Part shown: one piece after another, positions 1-10,742 of the stretch
Numbering within the stretch: position 1 is the first letter of the stretch
How the letters are laid out: each line of letters starts with the position of its first letter
Assembly (NCBI RefSeq): GCF_000208865.1
Contig: NC_018387.1
Span: forward strand, 558,001 to 622,000
DNA length: 64,000 nucleotides
Direction of reading: 5' to 3'
From: Neospora caninum Liverpool
Taxonomy: Eukaryota > Apicomplexa > Conoidasida > Eucoccidiorida > Sarcocystidae
Notes under the pieces: model-generated
Databases searched by the model: none
What the model saw: the letters and a program-made list of their open reading frames with translations, nothing else
Told to the model about the DNA's origin: nothing
Program-made: the position numbers and the translations under genes

Positions 1-1608
1 CTTTGATTCGGCTTTGGGAAACGACGACGAGCGCGACATTGATTCTAGTTGTTTCGAGGGCCTCCCTATATGTGAATGATTCTCTCGTGCACCTGAAGAC
101 AAGCTGACGCTGCCACCAAGATCTGGTGTCTGCGATTCAGCATTTCTTCTTCGTCGCTTAGGATGTGGAGAGTTCATCCAAGCGTCCACTCCCCTGCTTA
201 TGTGGGAGGAGACAGAACATGTAGAAGGCGACAGCATCCGCCTCTTCCTCCCAGCACTCGTGACCGGCCCGTCAGCCGAGGGGGCCGAGGCAGACCTGGA
301 AAACCCTGATGAGCTATCGAATAGGCAGCGGGGGCCGGCTGTTCCAACATCTCGAGAGAACCTCGATGGGGCACCGGCCCCCGTAACACCAGAACTCGAT
401 CTCCCTTCTCGATCTGAAGCAGCTGTTGTGGTAGTGGAGCGCGAAGACGCTTCATCCAAGCATGCGGAGGGCTCAGTCGTTTCTCGTGAGATATTAGGTC
501 TCCCAGAAGTCACCTGCTCGGTTTCGGCTCCTGCTCGTGCTTCCATTCCCGCATTATAGCAAGGACAATCCACACGTGATCTGCGGTATCTCCCTTCCTG
601 TCGGGCGGAGCATTCACCACATGAAGACGAAAACGGGATCATGGTGGAGGCGCTCACGTCTTGCGTTATGCCCCTCCTCTGCTGTCTCTGCTGGTCGCAG
701 TCACGAGGCGTTGTGGATTCATCAGCAGCTGTCGTTCGGGGGGTTTGTCCCCTCCGGAGGGGTCCTGACAATCTTGTGAACGCGCGAAACAACCAAAATG
801 CACCGCGTTTAACAGTGCTTTCCTCCTGAGTTGAGCAATCCGCATATCGTTGTTCTGAGCGACAAAAACGCGCAGCCTGCTTGTCACTTTTTCCCGATGA
901 GGATGCACTCCAAGCGACATTGCTAGCAGACCCACGCTCACCCGTCACACCAAAAGCGAGCCCAAGTCTTCTTTCAGAAGCGTCAGCCGTGATTGGCTCG
1001 CCTGCTTGGACGAGAGAGGCTGGAAGGAATTCCGGACGGTGAATGCCACTGGCAGCAAAGTCGAGCGGTCGTGAAGAAGTAGTGTAAGAGCGAAGCCGTC
1101 TCCCAAAGAGCGGGGCATAAACGTCGTGAATTTGTCCATCTCCAAGGCTCAGGTCAGGTACGTTGCCTTTTGATTCCGCGAACATACCAACATGACTCAC
1201 TGTGAGTCGAGCGTCCGGGCCTCGGTGTCTTCCTGTCATGAGGTCAGAGGACAGGGAAGTCGCACCAGTCAAATGCCAAGGAAACGCGCAGGGCTGTGAC
1301 TGAGGGATATCAAAAAATTCCCGTCGTTCATTCTCCTGGTAAGTTTCGTGGTTCCTCTCCATTAGAGAGACAGATTCTCGGATTGTATCTTCCCGGGCAT
1401 CAGGAACTAAGGACGTCCGTGGCTCTCCCATGGCCTCAAGTCTGGAAGGAGAAGTGATCCTATCTCGCGCGTTTGGAACCAAACTATCTTCCTCCTCAGA
1501 GTCGTCTCCGAGCGATTGTGAGCCCGCCTGGAGTCCCGAGGTTGCCTCCAGAGCGGCCGCGCCAACGGCGCCACTCAGTGCCAGCAGGGCGACGGTTGCA
1601 ACTTCCAT
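1..1608 (-). CDS. Predicted secreted protein, hypothetical, partial at left edge
   Basis: I do not recognise this protein. Reverse complementing the sequence line by line gives one open frame of 536 codons from an ATG at 1608-1606 to base 1 with no stop, so the gene continues outside the window. A frame this long is very unlikely by chance in DNA of this base composition. The product begins MEVATVALLALSGAVGAAAL, a plausible signal peptide, followed by an acidic stretch (DDSEEED). The rest is rich in Ser, Arg and Thr with scattered Cys and no obvious membrane segment or domain; a basic patch (PKRRRRN) lies about 50 codons before the edge. It is transcribed away from the telomeric array about 5 kb to its right, so it is the outermost gene of that chromosome end. 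The start is chosen because the hydrophobic stretch follows it directly. An upstream exon cannot be excluded. Confidence 0.6.
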   Translation of the reverse strand, partial: MEVATVALLALSGAVGAAALEATSGLQAGSQSLGDDSEEEDSLVPNARDRITSPSRLEAMGEPRTSLVPDAREDTIRESVSLMERNHETYQENERREFFDIPQSQPCAFPWHLTGATSLSSDLMTGRHRGPDARLTVSHVGMFAESKGNVPDLSLGDGQIHDVYAPLFGRRLRSYTTSSRPLDFAASGIHRPEFLPASLVQAGEPITADASERRLGLAFGVTGERGSASNVAWSASSSGKSDKQAARFCRSEQRYADCSTQEESTVKRGAFWLFRAFTRLSGPLRRGQTPRTTAADESTTPRDCDQQRQQRRGITQDVSASTMIPFSSSCGECSARQEGRYRRSRVDCPCYNAGMEARAGAETEQVTSGRPNISRETTEPSACLDEASSRSTTTTAASDREGRSSSGVTGAGAPSRFSRDVGTAGPRCLFDSSSGFSRSASAPSADGPVTSAGRKRRMLSPSTCSVSSHISRGVDAWMNSPHPKRRRRNAESQTPDLGGSVSLSSGARENHSHIGRPSKQLESMSRSSSFPKAESK

Positions 1609-4600
1609 AGCTGTGCTCGTAGTGTTGCGAACAACAGACGCTCGGGGAGAAAATAGGCCACGCGAAGAAAGGAAAAACACAGAAAATGGGGAAAATGGCA
1701 CGACCGGGCAGAACAAGCTGTCGAGCAGAGTAAGAAGACGGTAGTTCCCAGAGATTGTTCAGAAGACGGAAAGCGGCCATGGAATGGACCAACGGACAAA
1801 AAACTGTCGAACTCTGATTAGCTTATTTTAGATGGGATTATATTTACATGATGGAAAAACAAGAGAGCTACTAGAGACAAAAGAAGATCAGGATTGGCGG
1901 GTTGTAGGACACGGCCACGCTCGGAGTGCACATGGGAGCGCCCTCCGGAGCAAGCTGCCAGACGTGCAGAGAACGTCAGGACAAGACATCGCATGCAAAA
2001 ATTGCCATCTCAGTTCTGCGCGCAGCATACCCACTGCCACTGAACTGCCGGCCGCTGGCCAATATGGTCCACGGACCAGTTTTCTTAAACGATGACTGGT
2101 GGCGGCGATGGCATCCAGCGGGGAGGAAAAGTAACGAATCACCATTTCTACGTGCATCTCTATATGCTCGTTCTGTACGGGGAACAAGATATTTCATTGC
2201 TGGCTTTTTGACAACAAAGTATTACGGAAGAGCTGCAGCAAAACGTGGTACTGACTGTACTGACGGTTCGCGGGCGTTCTTCTTGTGTTCAGCAGTCCAG
2301 TATTCTTTCCAGCGTGCAGGAATCTAAAATATTGACGGGTTTTCTGTCACTGAATTAGTGATAGGCTCGCTTGCACGTTGTGGTGATCAGCCACGCCCCA
2401 AATGCATCCCGTAAGGTCACATACCCATTCGCACGGGTTGCTGCTGAAAGAAGTGCGAGAGAAGTTCCTCGATGTTGTTAGCTTCTATAAGCAAGGAAGT
2501 TGCACAGTATCGGCATGCACGTCTCAGATTTTAAACGATAAGCGATCTACGGGTGTAGGCATAAGCCGTGTGGTTATGCTACCAGCATGAGCCGCAGCGT
2601 GAACCACGAAAATAAGCGAGATGAGGCCACCGCAAAGCACGACGCGTATTCGCATCACAAACCATGGATCTGCCGTGATACATGTCCTCAGTCCGTTGAT
2701 ATATAGCAGTCGTTGGTGGCACTCCTCGTGGTTTTTGGTTTTTCTCTGAATGACTTTGATTAACTTGCTTACAGCTAGAACTACGTGAATGAGGTCGTAT
2801 GCGGCCCGCCGCTACAACTGTCTGGGGTTGTCTTCTTGTCTCGCAACGAAGCGGACCCTACGAAGTATCAGTAGCTGTTGGACTGGACCTTTGTGGTGCT
2901 CAGAAAATCCTTACTGCTAGCAAAATCGTGCTCAAGAAAAACACCTGAGGCTTCGTGAGGTCGGTGACGTGCAGTGCGCACTAATTAGTAAAGGGAATCT
3001 CGCTGTCCTTGTCATCCTGATGCAGTGCAACCACGTTCTTCAACGGTTTCACGGTGATGAAGGCTGCAGCGCTTTGCAGGATTGTTGATGTGGATCCTTT
3101 GTGCTCATAACATTGAAAGGCTCACCGTTTTACCCCCTCCTCCGAGAAAGTGTAATGATCCGGCTGACCGAATGCGTTCCACAGTTTTTAAAGTGCACAT
3201 CATTTGCTGGGGGCAGCTGTCGCCAATGATTTGCCATGCTTTATCGGTCGGTAGCCTGCGGCTCTGGGCCGAAGACAGGATGTCCAACACCACTGTAGCC
3301 TTGCATTAACTGCGGCTGTGTTTCGTCGACTGGCATATGCTGAGAATCCAGTTGGTCAGAGATATCTTTTGCGTGATGTCCGAAATGCACTTGGCCACTG
3401 AAGCTTGCCGGGGCAGTTAATATTTCGTGAGCTCTGCTTTCCGTTTGCGCACCGAGCAGGCTCATTGGGACGTCATTCTTCTTCTGGCAATGCTTCTACA
3501 AAAATGCCTTTAGACCCATTACGTACGTATACGTCCGACAGCGACAACCACGCTCTACTGTCTTAGTTTCAGGGCTATCGTGGTTACTTTAGGGTTTTCA
3601 TGGTCTGGGTTTTAGCAGAAGTAAGGTAGTATTCGAGTGCAGGAGGTGTGGATACCCCCTACTCCCCTTCTGCCGGTACGATGCCGTGCGAATTGGCGAC
3701 GGTTGTCGTACTCCCAAAGCCCGGATTTCTCCCTTCTGGAGCTGCTTGCACAGCTTTACTCGAGCGGGTCTTTTCCGGATGGTGAACTCGTGGGGTTCCC
3801 ATTCAAGCATGAAGCACAGGAGTGTGAGACACTGTGGAACACGCGAAGACCGTTCACCTTAGCGCAGGCTCTGAAAGCCGGACTATCGTGAGAGAAAAAA
3901 AAACGACGCATAACTCTTTTGTACGCAGACGTTGTCCGTAGACATTTGCCCAGAGGGCTGGGCTTCTTACGGGACGACAACGTTTATAGCATTTTCCCTC
4001 CCATCCTATACTGAAGTCATCGTCGTTTGATCTGCGTTCCTGCGCCACAAACCTCCAATCACAGACGCACTGACTTTGCGTGTATGCATGGATTCGGTTC
4101 GTCTCGTCCGTCTACCTGATGGCATCTGTTCTGCGACGCTTTTCTTCGTCTCTCGAAGTCGTGTCTACCTCCAGCGCAGTGTCCTGCAGCATCGGCTTTT
4201 CTGCAAATATGATTTGGACTTCTCTCTGGTGTCGGAGTTATGGTGCACTGGACATATTCAGTTGTCAACTGGAAGAAACTCTCAAGCTCATGGAACAGCC
4301 ATTGGTTTTACAAAAAGACTTCATTATGCGAAAACCTTTTAACTGTCGGTACATCCTTCTAACATTCTAGGTAGTGCTTACTTTATTCAAATCTTCTAAC
4401 ATGTGTTCTTTGACAACTGCACTCTGGGCTGGCCTACCACTGCAGCTAATTTCAACTGCACTGTTTTCCGGCCTGTCTTTTTGCCTCATTATCAACTTGA
4501 GGAGCATAGGATGTATTGCCTCCGAATTTGCGAAACGGTGAAATTTGTCAAGTGGATAATATTCCGCCTTACGCTGTTGACCGGGATTTCATTCGAACGC

Positions 4601-5433
4601 TGATCACACTGATCACATCAGCTCCGGCGGCCACTACATGGATGTGTCCGTTAACACTCCTTTAAGTGTCTCCGAGCAACGAGATGTAACAGAACTGTAC
4701 AAGCAGGCACGGCAGGAGAATATCACAACAGTTTACGGTATTATCCGACCGAAATAAACCTTCACGGAACGCAGACGTTGTGATTGATTCCAGTCAAAAC
4801 CTGAAGGGGAAATAGGCATCATAGTCATGCTTATCACAAGGAAAAAATGTGTTCGTCCTCGCAGTCGGTCAGTGTGGGAGCGATGAAAATCCAATGCATG
4901 CACACACCGTCGTCTTAGACACAAAGTGTGATGCTATTTCATCTCGCCGACGTTGGCTATGAAAGCAGTTGATACAGTGGCAAGTGCCAGCGACGGGTCA
5001 AACAGGATAACACCCATTCAATCCCTGTAAAAAAACTGTTTCACTCCTGGGTCGACCCTCGAGCACACACAACCGGGAGGTGTAGAAAGGGGAGATCGGG
5101 AAAAGGTGGTTGCATCGGTTCTGCCACTATGCGAGCGTCCTGACGATTAGGGGTGATCGATTGACCCTGCACTCGTGTTGTGTGTGTATATCATTAGAAC
5201 TTCATCCAGGGTACAATTGAAACTGACTTGGGACCTTGTGTCTTTGTATTCTTTGCATCACTGTCACAATCTGATGTTTCACGTCACAGAGGATGCACGT
5301 CACACTCTTTGCCAGCTCGCCATTTGCGTGTCTCGTCGTCGAGTCTCTGAACAGTCTACCGATTGTGGCGAAGGATGCTGTATGACGAGGACGAAAGGTG
5401 TCTTATAACAGTGGTCGGTAATCAAAGTAAACA
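1609..5433. other. Gene-poor subtelomere-like DNA
   Basis: No reading frame here exceeds about 135 codons and none shows a recognisable motif. The part next to 1608 must hold the promoter and 5' leader of the minus-strand gene. The rest (about 2000-5433) is unique-looking DNA of mixed composition; I see no tandem repeat or mobile element in it. Confidence 0.5.
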
Positions 5434-6111
5434 ATGAAGTACGTCCAGAGATCGTTATTGAGAGGGATGATACATACTCCAGCCGCGCTGAACCTGGCGC
5501 GTCGGGTGATGTTCACAGCCTTGCCACAACTGATGAAGCATATTCGGTACAAAGCCTGCCATTTCTACCCCAAGAAAATCCTAGCAGTTCTGAGACTGCA
5601 GTCAGAGCGCCCCACAGATGTAGAACACGATTTTGCCATGCCGATGCCACCGTCTGAGGTTGCGTGTCAAAAGCTAGGAGGCGGAAGAACGGCTTTGCCA
5701 TCAGCAGGCACACTGGGTCACCGGTATCCAGTCAGTGATTTGTGTTTTTATTGCGACATTCGTGGTCCAGTTCACGATCATAGTGTGAAGGAACCGTGTG
5801 AAGCCGCTCGTCTTCGGCACATTGGAGAGAGCCCCTGTGGTCGATGTTGGTGGCATATTTCGCTAGAGGAGATTCCACTTAGTTCAAGGCAGATGATGCA
5901 CAGGCGAACAATACGTAAACCTGTAAGTTGTTGGAGAACGGAACGCTCACTGATGGATTTCCTTGCACGATACTCCGGCGGACCACGTGCATTCGGCCGC
6001 CTCCAGCCTTTGTTGACGTTTTTGCCGGGGGCTGTAGTAGGGGAAGTGCGCCAAGCGAATAGAGAGCGAACCCTTAGACTTGCAAAATATCATCCATGCC
6101 TCAGACTTTAA
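5434..6111 (+). CDS. Doubtful hypothetical ORF beside the telomeric array
   Basis: An ATG-initiated frame of 225 codons ends about 440 bases before the telomeric repeats. The translation has no signal peptide, membrane segment, repeat or motif that I recognise, and its composition (Arg, Leu, Pro, Cys scattered) resembles random translation. One frame of this length is expected by chance in a window of this size, so it is listed only because it is the longest frame near this chromosome end. Confidence 0.15.
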   Translation: MKYVQRSLLRGMIHTPAALNLARRVMFTALPQLMKHIRYKACHFYPKKILAVLRLQSERPTDVEHDFAMPMPPSEVACQKLGGGRTALPSAGTLGHRYPVSDLCFYCDIRGPVHDHSVKEPCEAARLRHIGESPCGRCWWHISLEEIPLSSRQMMHRRTIRKPVSCWRTERSLMDFLARYSGGPRAFGRLQPLLTFLPGAVVGEVRQANRERTLRLAKYHPCLRL

Positions 6112-6552
6112 TGAAATATATTTCTTCTTACTTGCACAGCTACAAGCCGTTGCACTGAGCGCTACAAAGAGTATGCCTGTGGACTTCTGCGTGTCATCGC
6201 GCGGTCCCTAGCTGCTTCCGCACTCGACACTGTCCTAGTTGGCAACGCTTGAACCTCGTCCAGCCACACGTATCGACTCGTCGATTGCATTTTGCCCTCT
6301 TACCCTCGATCCAGCGTGAAGCAAACGCGCTGACAAAATAATGACTTAGATTTGCGTGCTGTTCTATCAGGTAAGATTCATTGTGCAGGTCTTTTCCCGC
6401 AGTTTCCGTGTCACTGCGGGGCAGATGCTTGCGTGCCAGACAGGTTAAAAACCTCTTCAAGCAAGGTGGGTCCGATGCTGTAAGGCGGACAAGCACACCG
6501 ACCGCCGGCGAACACAGCAGAAGCGGCGGCGGCACACTCACATGCAGCCTGG
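6112..6552. other. Telomere-adjacent DNA without a gene
   Basis: Unique sequence leading into the G-rich repeats. The shift to T/G-only sequence is abrupt, just after the motif cagcctggtgtcggg near 6545-6560. Confidence 0.5.
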
Positions 6553-6651
6553 TGTCGGGTTTTGGGGTTTTTGGGGTTATAGGGTTTTTTGGGGTTTTGG
6601 TGTCTTTTGGGGTTTTGGGATTTTAGGGATTAGGGTTTCGGGTTTTTAGGG

Positions 6652-6753
6652 TTTATTACGGTTTAGGGTTTATTACGGTTTAGGGTTTATTACGGTTTAG
6701 GGTTTATTACGGTTTAGGGTTTATTACGGTTTAGGGTTTATTACGGTTTAGGG
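6652..6753 (+). repeat. 17-bp telomere-variant repeat, six copies
   Basis: The unit tttattacggtttaggg occurs six times in perfect head-to-tail register, starting at 6652, 6669, 6686, 6703, 6720 and 6737. It looks like two TTTAGGG units in which one has mutated to TTTATTACGG. Confidence 0.93.
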
Positions 6754-6760
6754 TTTAGGG

Positions 6761-7180
6761 TTAGTTTAGGGTTTAGGGTTAGTTTAGGGTTTAGGGTTAG
6801 TTTAGGGTTTAGGGTTAGTTTAGGGTTTAGGGTTAGTTTAGGGTTTAGGGTTAGTTTAGGGTTTAGGGTTAGTTTAGGGTTTAGGGTTAGTTTAGGGTTT
6901 AGGGTTAGTTTAGGGTTTAGGGTTAGTTTAGGGTTTAGGGTTAGTTTAGGGTTTAGGGTTAGTTTAGGGTTTAGGGTTAGTTTAGGGTTTAGGGTTAGTT
7001 TAGGGTTTAGGGTTAGTTTAGGGTTTAGGGTTAGTTTAGGGTTTAGGGTTAGTTTAGGGTTTAGGGTTAGTTTAGGGTTTAGGGTTAGTTTAGGGTTTAG
7101 GGTTAGTTTAGGGTTTAGGGTTTAGGTTTAGGGTTTAGGGTTAGTTTAGGGTTTAGGGTTAGTTTAGGGTTTAGGGTTAG
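6761..7180 (+). repeat. 18-bp telomere-variant repeat, more than twenty copies
   Basis: The unit tttagggtttagggttag (two full TTTAGGG plus a truncated TTAG) repeats with an 18-base period across this stretch, almost without error. A short irregular interval near 7118-7135 (tttaggtttaggg) interrupts it. Confidence 0.92.
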
Positions 7181-7253
7181 TTTAGGGTTTAGGGTTTAGG
7201 GTTTAGGGTTTAGGGTTTAGGGTTTAGGGTTTAGGGTTTAGGGTTTAGGGATA

Positions 7254-7353
7254 NNNNNNNNNNNNNNNNNNNNNNNNNNNNNNNNNNNNNNNNNNNNNNN
7301 NNNNNNNNNNNNNNNNNNNNNNNNNNNNNNNNNNNNNNNNNNNNNNNNNNNNN
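7254..7353. other. Assembly gap of exactly 100 N
   Basis: Seven, sixty and thirty-three N sum to exactly 100, the conventional placeholder for a gap of unknown length. Pure telomeric repeat (ending ...agggata) lies on the left, and aaaaagttttttgggggggggggg on the right, a homopolymer-rich edge typical of poor read ends. Confidence 0.98.
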
Positions 7354-7516
7354 AAAAAGTTTTTTGGGGGGGGGGGGGGCGGACGGCGCCGCAGAATCGG
7401 GGAGACAAGGTCGGGACGCCGACACCCTCCGAGAGTGGCGTGTCTCCCCTCCAGCCGGTAGCACGCATTCGGCGTCGTGGTGTTGCGACGCTGGGTTCTC
7501 TCTTCTTTCTTCTCAC

Positions 7517-10500
7517 CTTTGTCCCGTTGAGGAGAAGGGTTCGGGCTACCGCCGCACACAGCTCCTTGTACTTCACACCGAGAGAAACGATGATCGATCC
7601 TTCCGTCTGCGAGAGATTGGCGCCGGTCGGTTGCGCGGACGCACGCAGGTCAAACGCGTCGCCACTCTGCACGTTGCTGTACAGGAGATCGACTTCGCTG
7701 GGGTCGATCTGAAGAAAGCGAGGCAGAAACGTGCCGCGCGGGCGGGCAATAAAGAAGGGAAGAAAAAAGACGCGTCGACCCTGCGTTCCTCGCTCTAGGT
7801 TTCCTCGATATCTGATCCAGCTGGCTGAGGCCGTCTCTCTGTTTCTCTCGCTGTGTGTCGGTCCCTCTGACTTCTCCCCTAGTATCTGGCGTGTGCTTGC
7901 TGGGTGTTCACCGATCCGCGTGAGTTTCCACCTCACGCCGCTCGCTTCCCGCCGCGCCTACGTTACGTTTTTCGCGCAGTTTCTCGATCTGCTTGCCGTC
8001 CTTCAGCAGCTTCTCGGCGAGCTCCGCAATCGCGGCGTGCGACTCCTGCTGCTCGTTGTCCAGGACCGTCTCGATCCGGTTCACAATTTGCGTCTTGACC
8101 ATGGCGACGCAAACGATGCTCGCGTTTCGGATGTTCTCCTGAAACGAGAAAACCCACGGACCTCCGTTGACACAGACGTGACTCCGCGAAGAAACCAAGC
8201 CGAAGACAAAAAGACGCAGAACAGAGCAGGAACACCAAACAGACGGGGTCGACAGACACCCCGGGGAATTGTCTGCGCACCCTCTAAAGAAGGCAGCGCC
8301 ATTTACAGCATAGCGTCCTGTGTCCCTGTCGGCAGGCCTTTCTTTTCCGTCAGCGATTTCTGTCTCCTATCCGCGTTCTTCCTCGCGTTCTCTCCCTCTT
8401 CTGATAAAACCGGTGGTGATGATGCCGCCCGCACCCCGAGCCGAATCAACCGCCGCAGCCAAGAGCCCCGCGAGTGTTTCTCAGCTGTTCCCTTTCCCAG
8501 AGTTTCAAAAGCTCACAATCTCCACGGGTGTATGGACAGCCATGGTGGCCACGACCCCGTCATCGACAAACTTGGATCTGTTGCTCTCCGTGAACTTCTT
8601 CAGCAGCGAGTCGACAACTTGCTGGGCAAAACTGGCGCTTTGGTGTGCGCTCGCCGATTGCTGCAAGCAGCCGATCGAAGCCTGCACAGCGGAAAGGCGA
8701 CGCGCGGGGGAGAGGAACGCGTTTAGGGTACACAGAAAAGAAAGAACAGGAGAGACGCGAAGCGGCGGAGACAGGGAACCGAGAAGGGAGAGACGTTTCG
8801 TGCGGTCCGCCGTTTCCCCCGAAACTTCTCTCCCCTTAGGAACAGCGTCCTCTAGTTCATTTAGACGGGCGCCGCTGGCGAGGAAAAACGCGCAAACTGT
8901 CGATCCAAAAAAAAGAACTGGACGATGATTAACACCCACAAGGAGGCCGGAAACACGAGACATCCCTACACATAGAGGCGAAAAACTCCAAGGCTGCGTT
9001 TCCCTTTCCCCTCTCCTCTATGTTCCTTTGTATCTGGTCTCCTTCGCTGCTCCGCTCGTCTCCCGCTTCCTCTTTCACCTCGTGTTCTTTTCTCCGCCGG
9101 CTAACACCAGTGCGAAGTTCCCCCCACGCGTCCTCTGCACCGTCTTCAAGTTTGTCATCGCAGGCGCTCCCTTCAGTCTCTCGTTCTCCTCTTCTGCGAT
9201 TTCTTGTCTCGTCAGATGTCTCCATGTTGGCCTCTCACCTCGGCTGCGTCCTTCCCGGCCGCAACGGCAGCCCGTCCAATCGCGTCGTCGATCTTCTCCA
9301 TCGCTCCTGAGATCCCGTCTGCGCCGCCGCGCGAGAGCAGGAAAATGCCCTCGCGACAGTTCTCGATCTGCCGCAGGTGCTCCAGCTTCTTCGGACTCGT
9401 CACGACCCACCATTCCCCGGGGCGCGTAAACACAAAGAGCGTCTCGGGGAACTGGAACCCCGTCAGCCACATCCTGCGAAGGCGGAAAAAAGACAAGAAA
9501 GGACAAAAAGCGGTGGAACAGGCGAGGAAGAAGACGGATTTAAGCGACAGACACGCTCTGAGCGGGTCGGGAGACCCGAAACGTCATGAAACGGACTAAC
9601 GGAAGCACTCGACGCATGCGCACCGACGCGCCTTTCACCTGTGCGCTCTTGCCTCTAGAGAACAGCCTTGAAAAACGATATTGCATATACATATATGTAT
9701 ATATATACATATGGCTCCAGTTACGAGGTACAGCCAAGCTCGGTGGGATCGCTGCACACCACCGCCCACAGGACTGCTGAAGACAGGTGAAAGTGTGTTG
9801 GACTTGTTTGCCTGCGGCAGACTGTCCGGAGGGATCAGAGGCAGCCGCGAGCAGAAAGGAACAGATGTTTTGCTCAGCAAGTCGGAACACAGGAGACAAG
9901 AGCGAAGAAAAACCCACTATTGTCCTTTGAAACTTGGTCATCCACGCGGAGAGACGCAGCGAGCTAACGAGGAACACGGACCTTGAAACGCGCGCGAAAA
10001 AGAAACGAAAGGGACACAGGCGGAGAAGGAAAGGCCAGGAACAACGGAGCAAAAGAGAGACAGCGAGGGAGAAAGAGAGAGCGACACCGGGGGGAGGGGA
10101 GAGAAGGCTACAGCCCTCGGAGTTTACGAAAAGTGCACTAGCGCAGAAACAGACGCCAGAAGACGGAGAAAAGAGCCTAAGGCAAACATCACAGAGAAAC
10201 GAACCCGCGGAGGCACACGGAGTCTCTAAAAAGACATTGATTTGGACCAAGCATCAGGCGGCCGTTTCAAACCGGACAACGGCGTGGCACAGACGTGCGA
10301 GGAAGACGCCCTGTAGTGCTTGGCCCAGACCCGAGCTGCTGAGACCGCTCTCCTTCTCCACTTACTGCATCTGCTCAGCCTTTCCTTCTTCCTCTTCACT
10401 GGCCTTGCCGACAAGAATGACAAATGCGTCGACTCCTTGCCACGGGTCTCCCTCGACGCCGTAGCGGCTGTTCCAGTAACTGAAGAGTCTGTCGAGTTTC

Positions 10501-10742
10501 TCCTTCACATTGCCGCCGTCGATGGCGACGGTCCGGGCACTGCCTCCCCGATCGCCTTCTTTGGTTTCCTGAGTTTTCACAGGGACCGCCTCAGGAGGAC
10601 GCGCCCCGTTGGGCGCAGCCTTCTCATCCGTCGGCGCAGTGGAAGTAGAGGCAGAGAGAGAAGGCGCGGGCTCTGTCTCCGGCTCGCGTTTCATTTCGAG
10701 CTTCGCCTGGAGCGGAGGCGCTCCCTCCTCCGAATTTGCCAT
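7517..10742 (-). CDS. SPT16: FACT complex subunit SPT16, 5' part only
   Basis: SPT16 and its HMG-box partner form FACT, the nuclear histone chaperone that handles H2A-H2B and H3-H4 during transcription and replication. Five exons fit GT/AG rules with matching phases: 10742-10366, 9473-9239, 8681-8517, 8138-7962 and 7708-7517, encoding 382 residues. After an acidic leader of about 85 residues come family hallmarks: RLFSYW and VDAFVILVGK; MWLTGFQFPETLFVFT then KKLEHL (SPT16 N-terminal lobe); FVDDGVVATMAVHTP; and DLLYSNVQSGDAFDL with VSLGVKYKELC and VARTLLLN, matching the start of the peptidase-like lobe (PIIQSGG in other species). ATG 10742-10740 is chosen because the frame upstream looks non-coding. 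The exon ending at 7517 has a good donor (AAAG/GTGAGA), but no further exon exists before the gap, so roughly 600 residues (rest of the peptidase-like, middle and acidic domains) are missing. Upstream of the start the locus is purine-rich. Confidence 0.9.

Larger units (their letters stand above)
6553..7253 (+). repeat. Telomeric repeat array (TTTAGGG family)
   Basis: About 700 bases of T/G-rich repeats with the G-rich strand reading left to right, the orientation of a right-hand chromosome end. From left to right it contains degenerate T4G4-like DNA (6553-6650), a 17-bp unit, an 18-bp unit, and finally about ten uninterrupted copies of TTTAGGG ending at the N run. TTTAGGG is the telomeric repeat of Toxoplasma and its relatives. 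The order variant-to-pure, with the pure repeat outermost, is that of a real chromosome terminus seen from the inside. Confidence 0.97.

Noticed and set aside
7364..8726. Plus-strand frames of 144 and 331 codons next to the gap
   Set aside because: They are antisense to SPT16 exons and introns, and SPT16 is supported by family motifs and splice phases.
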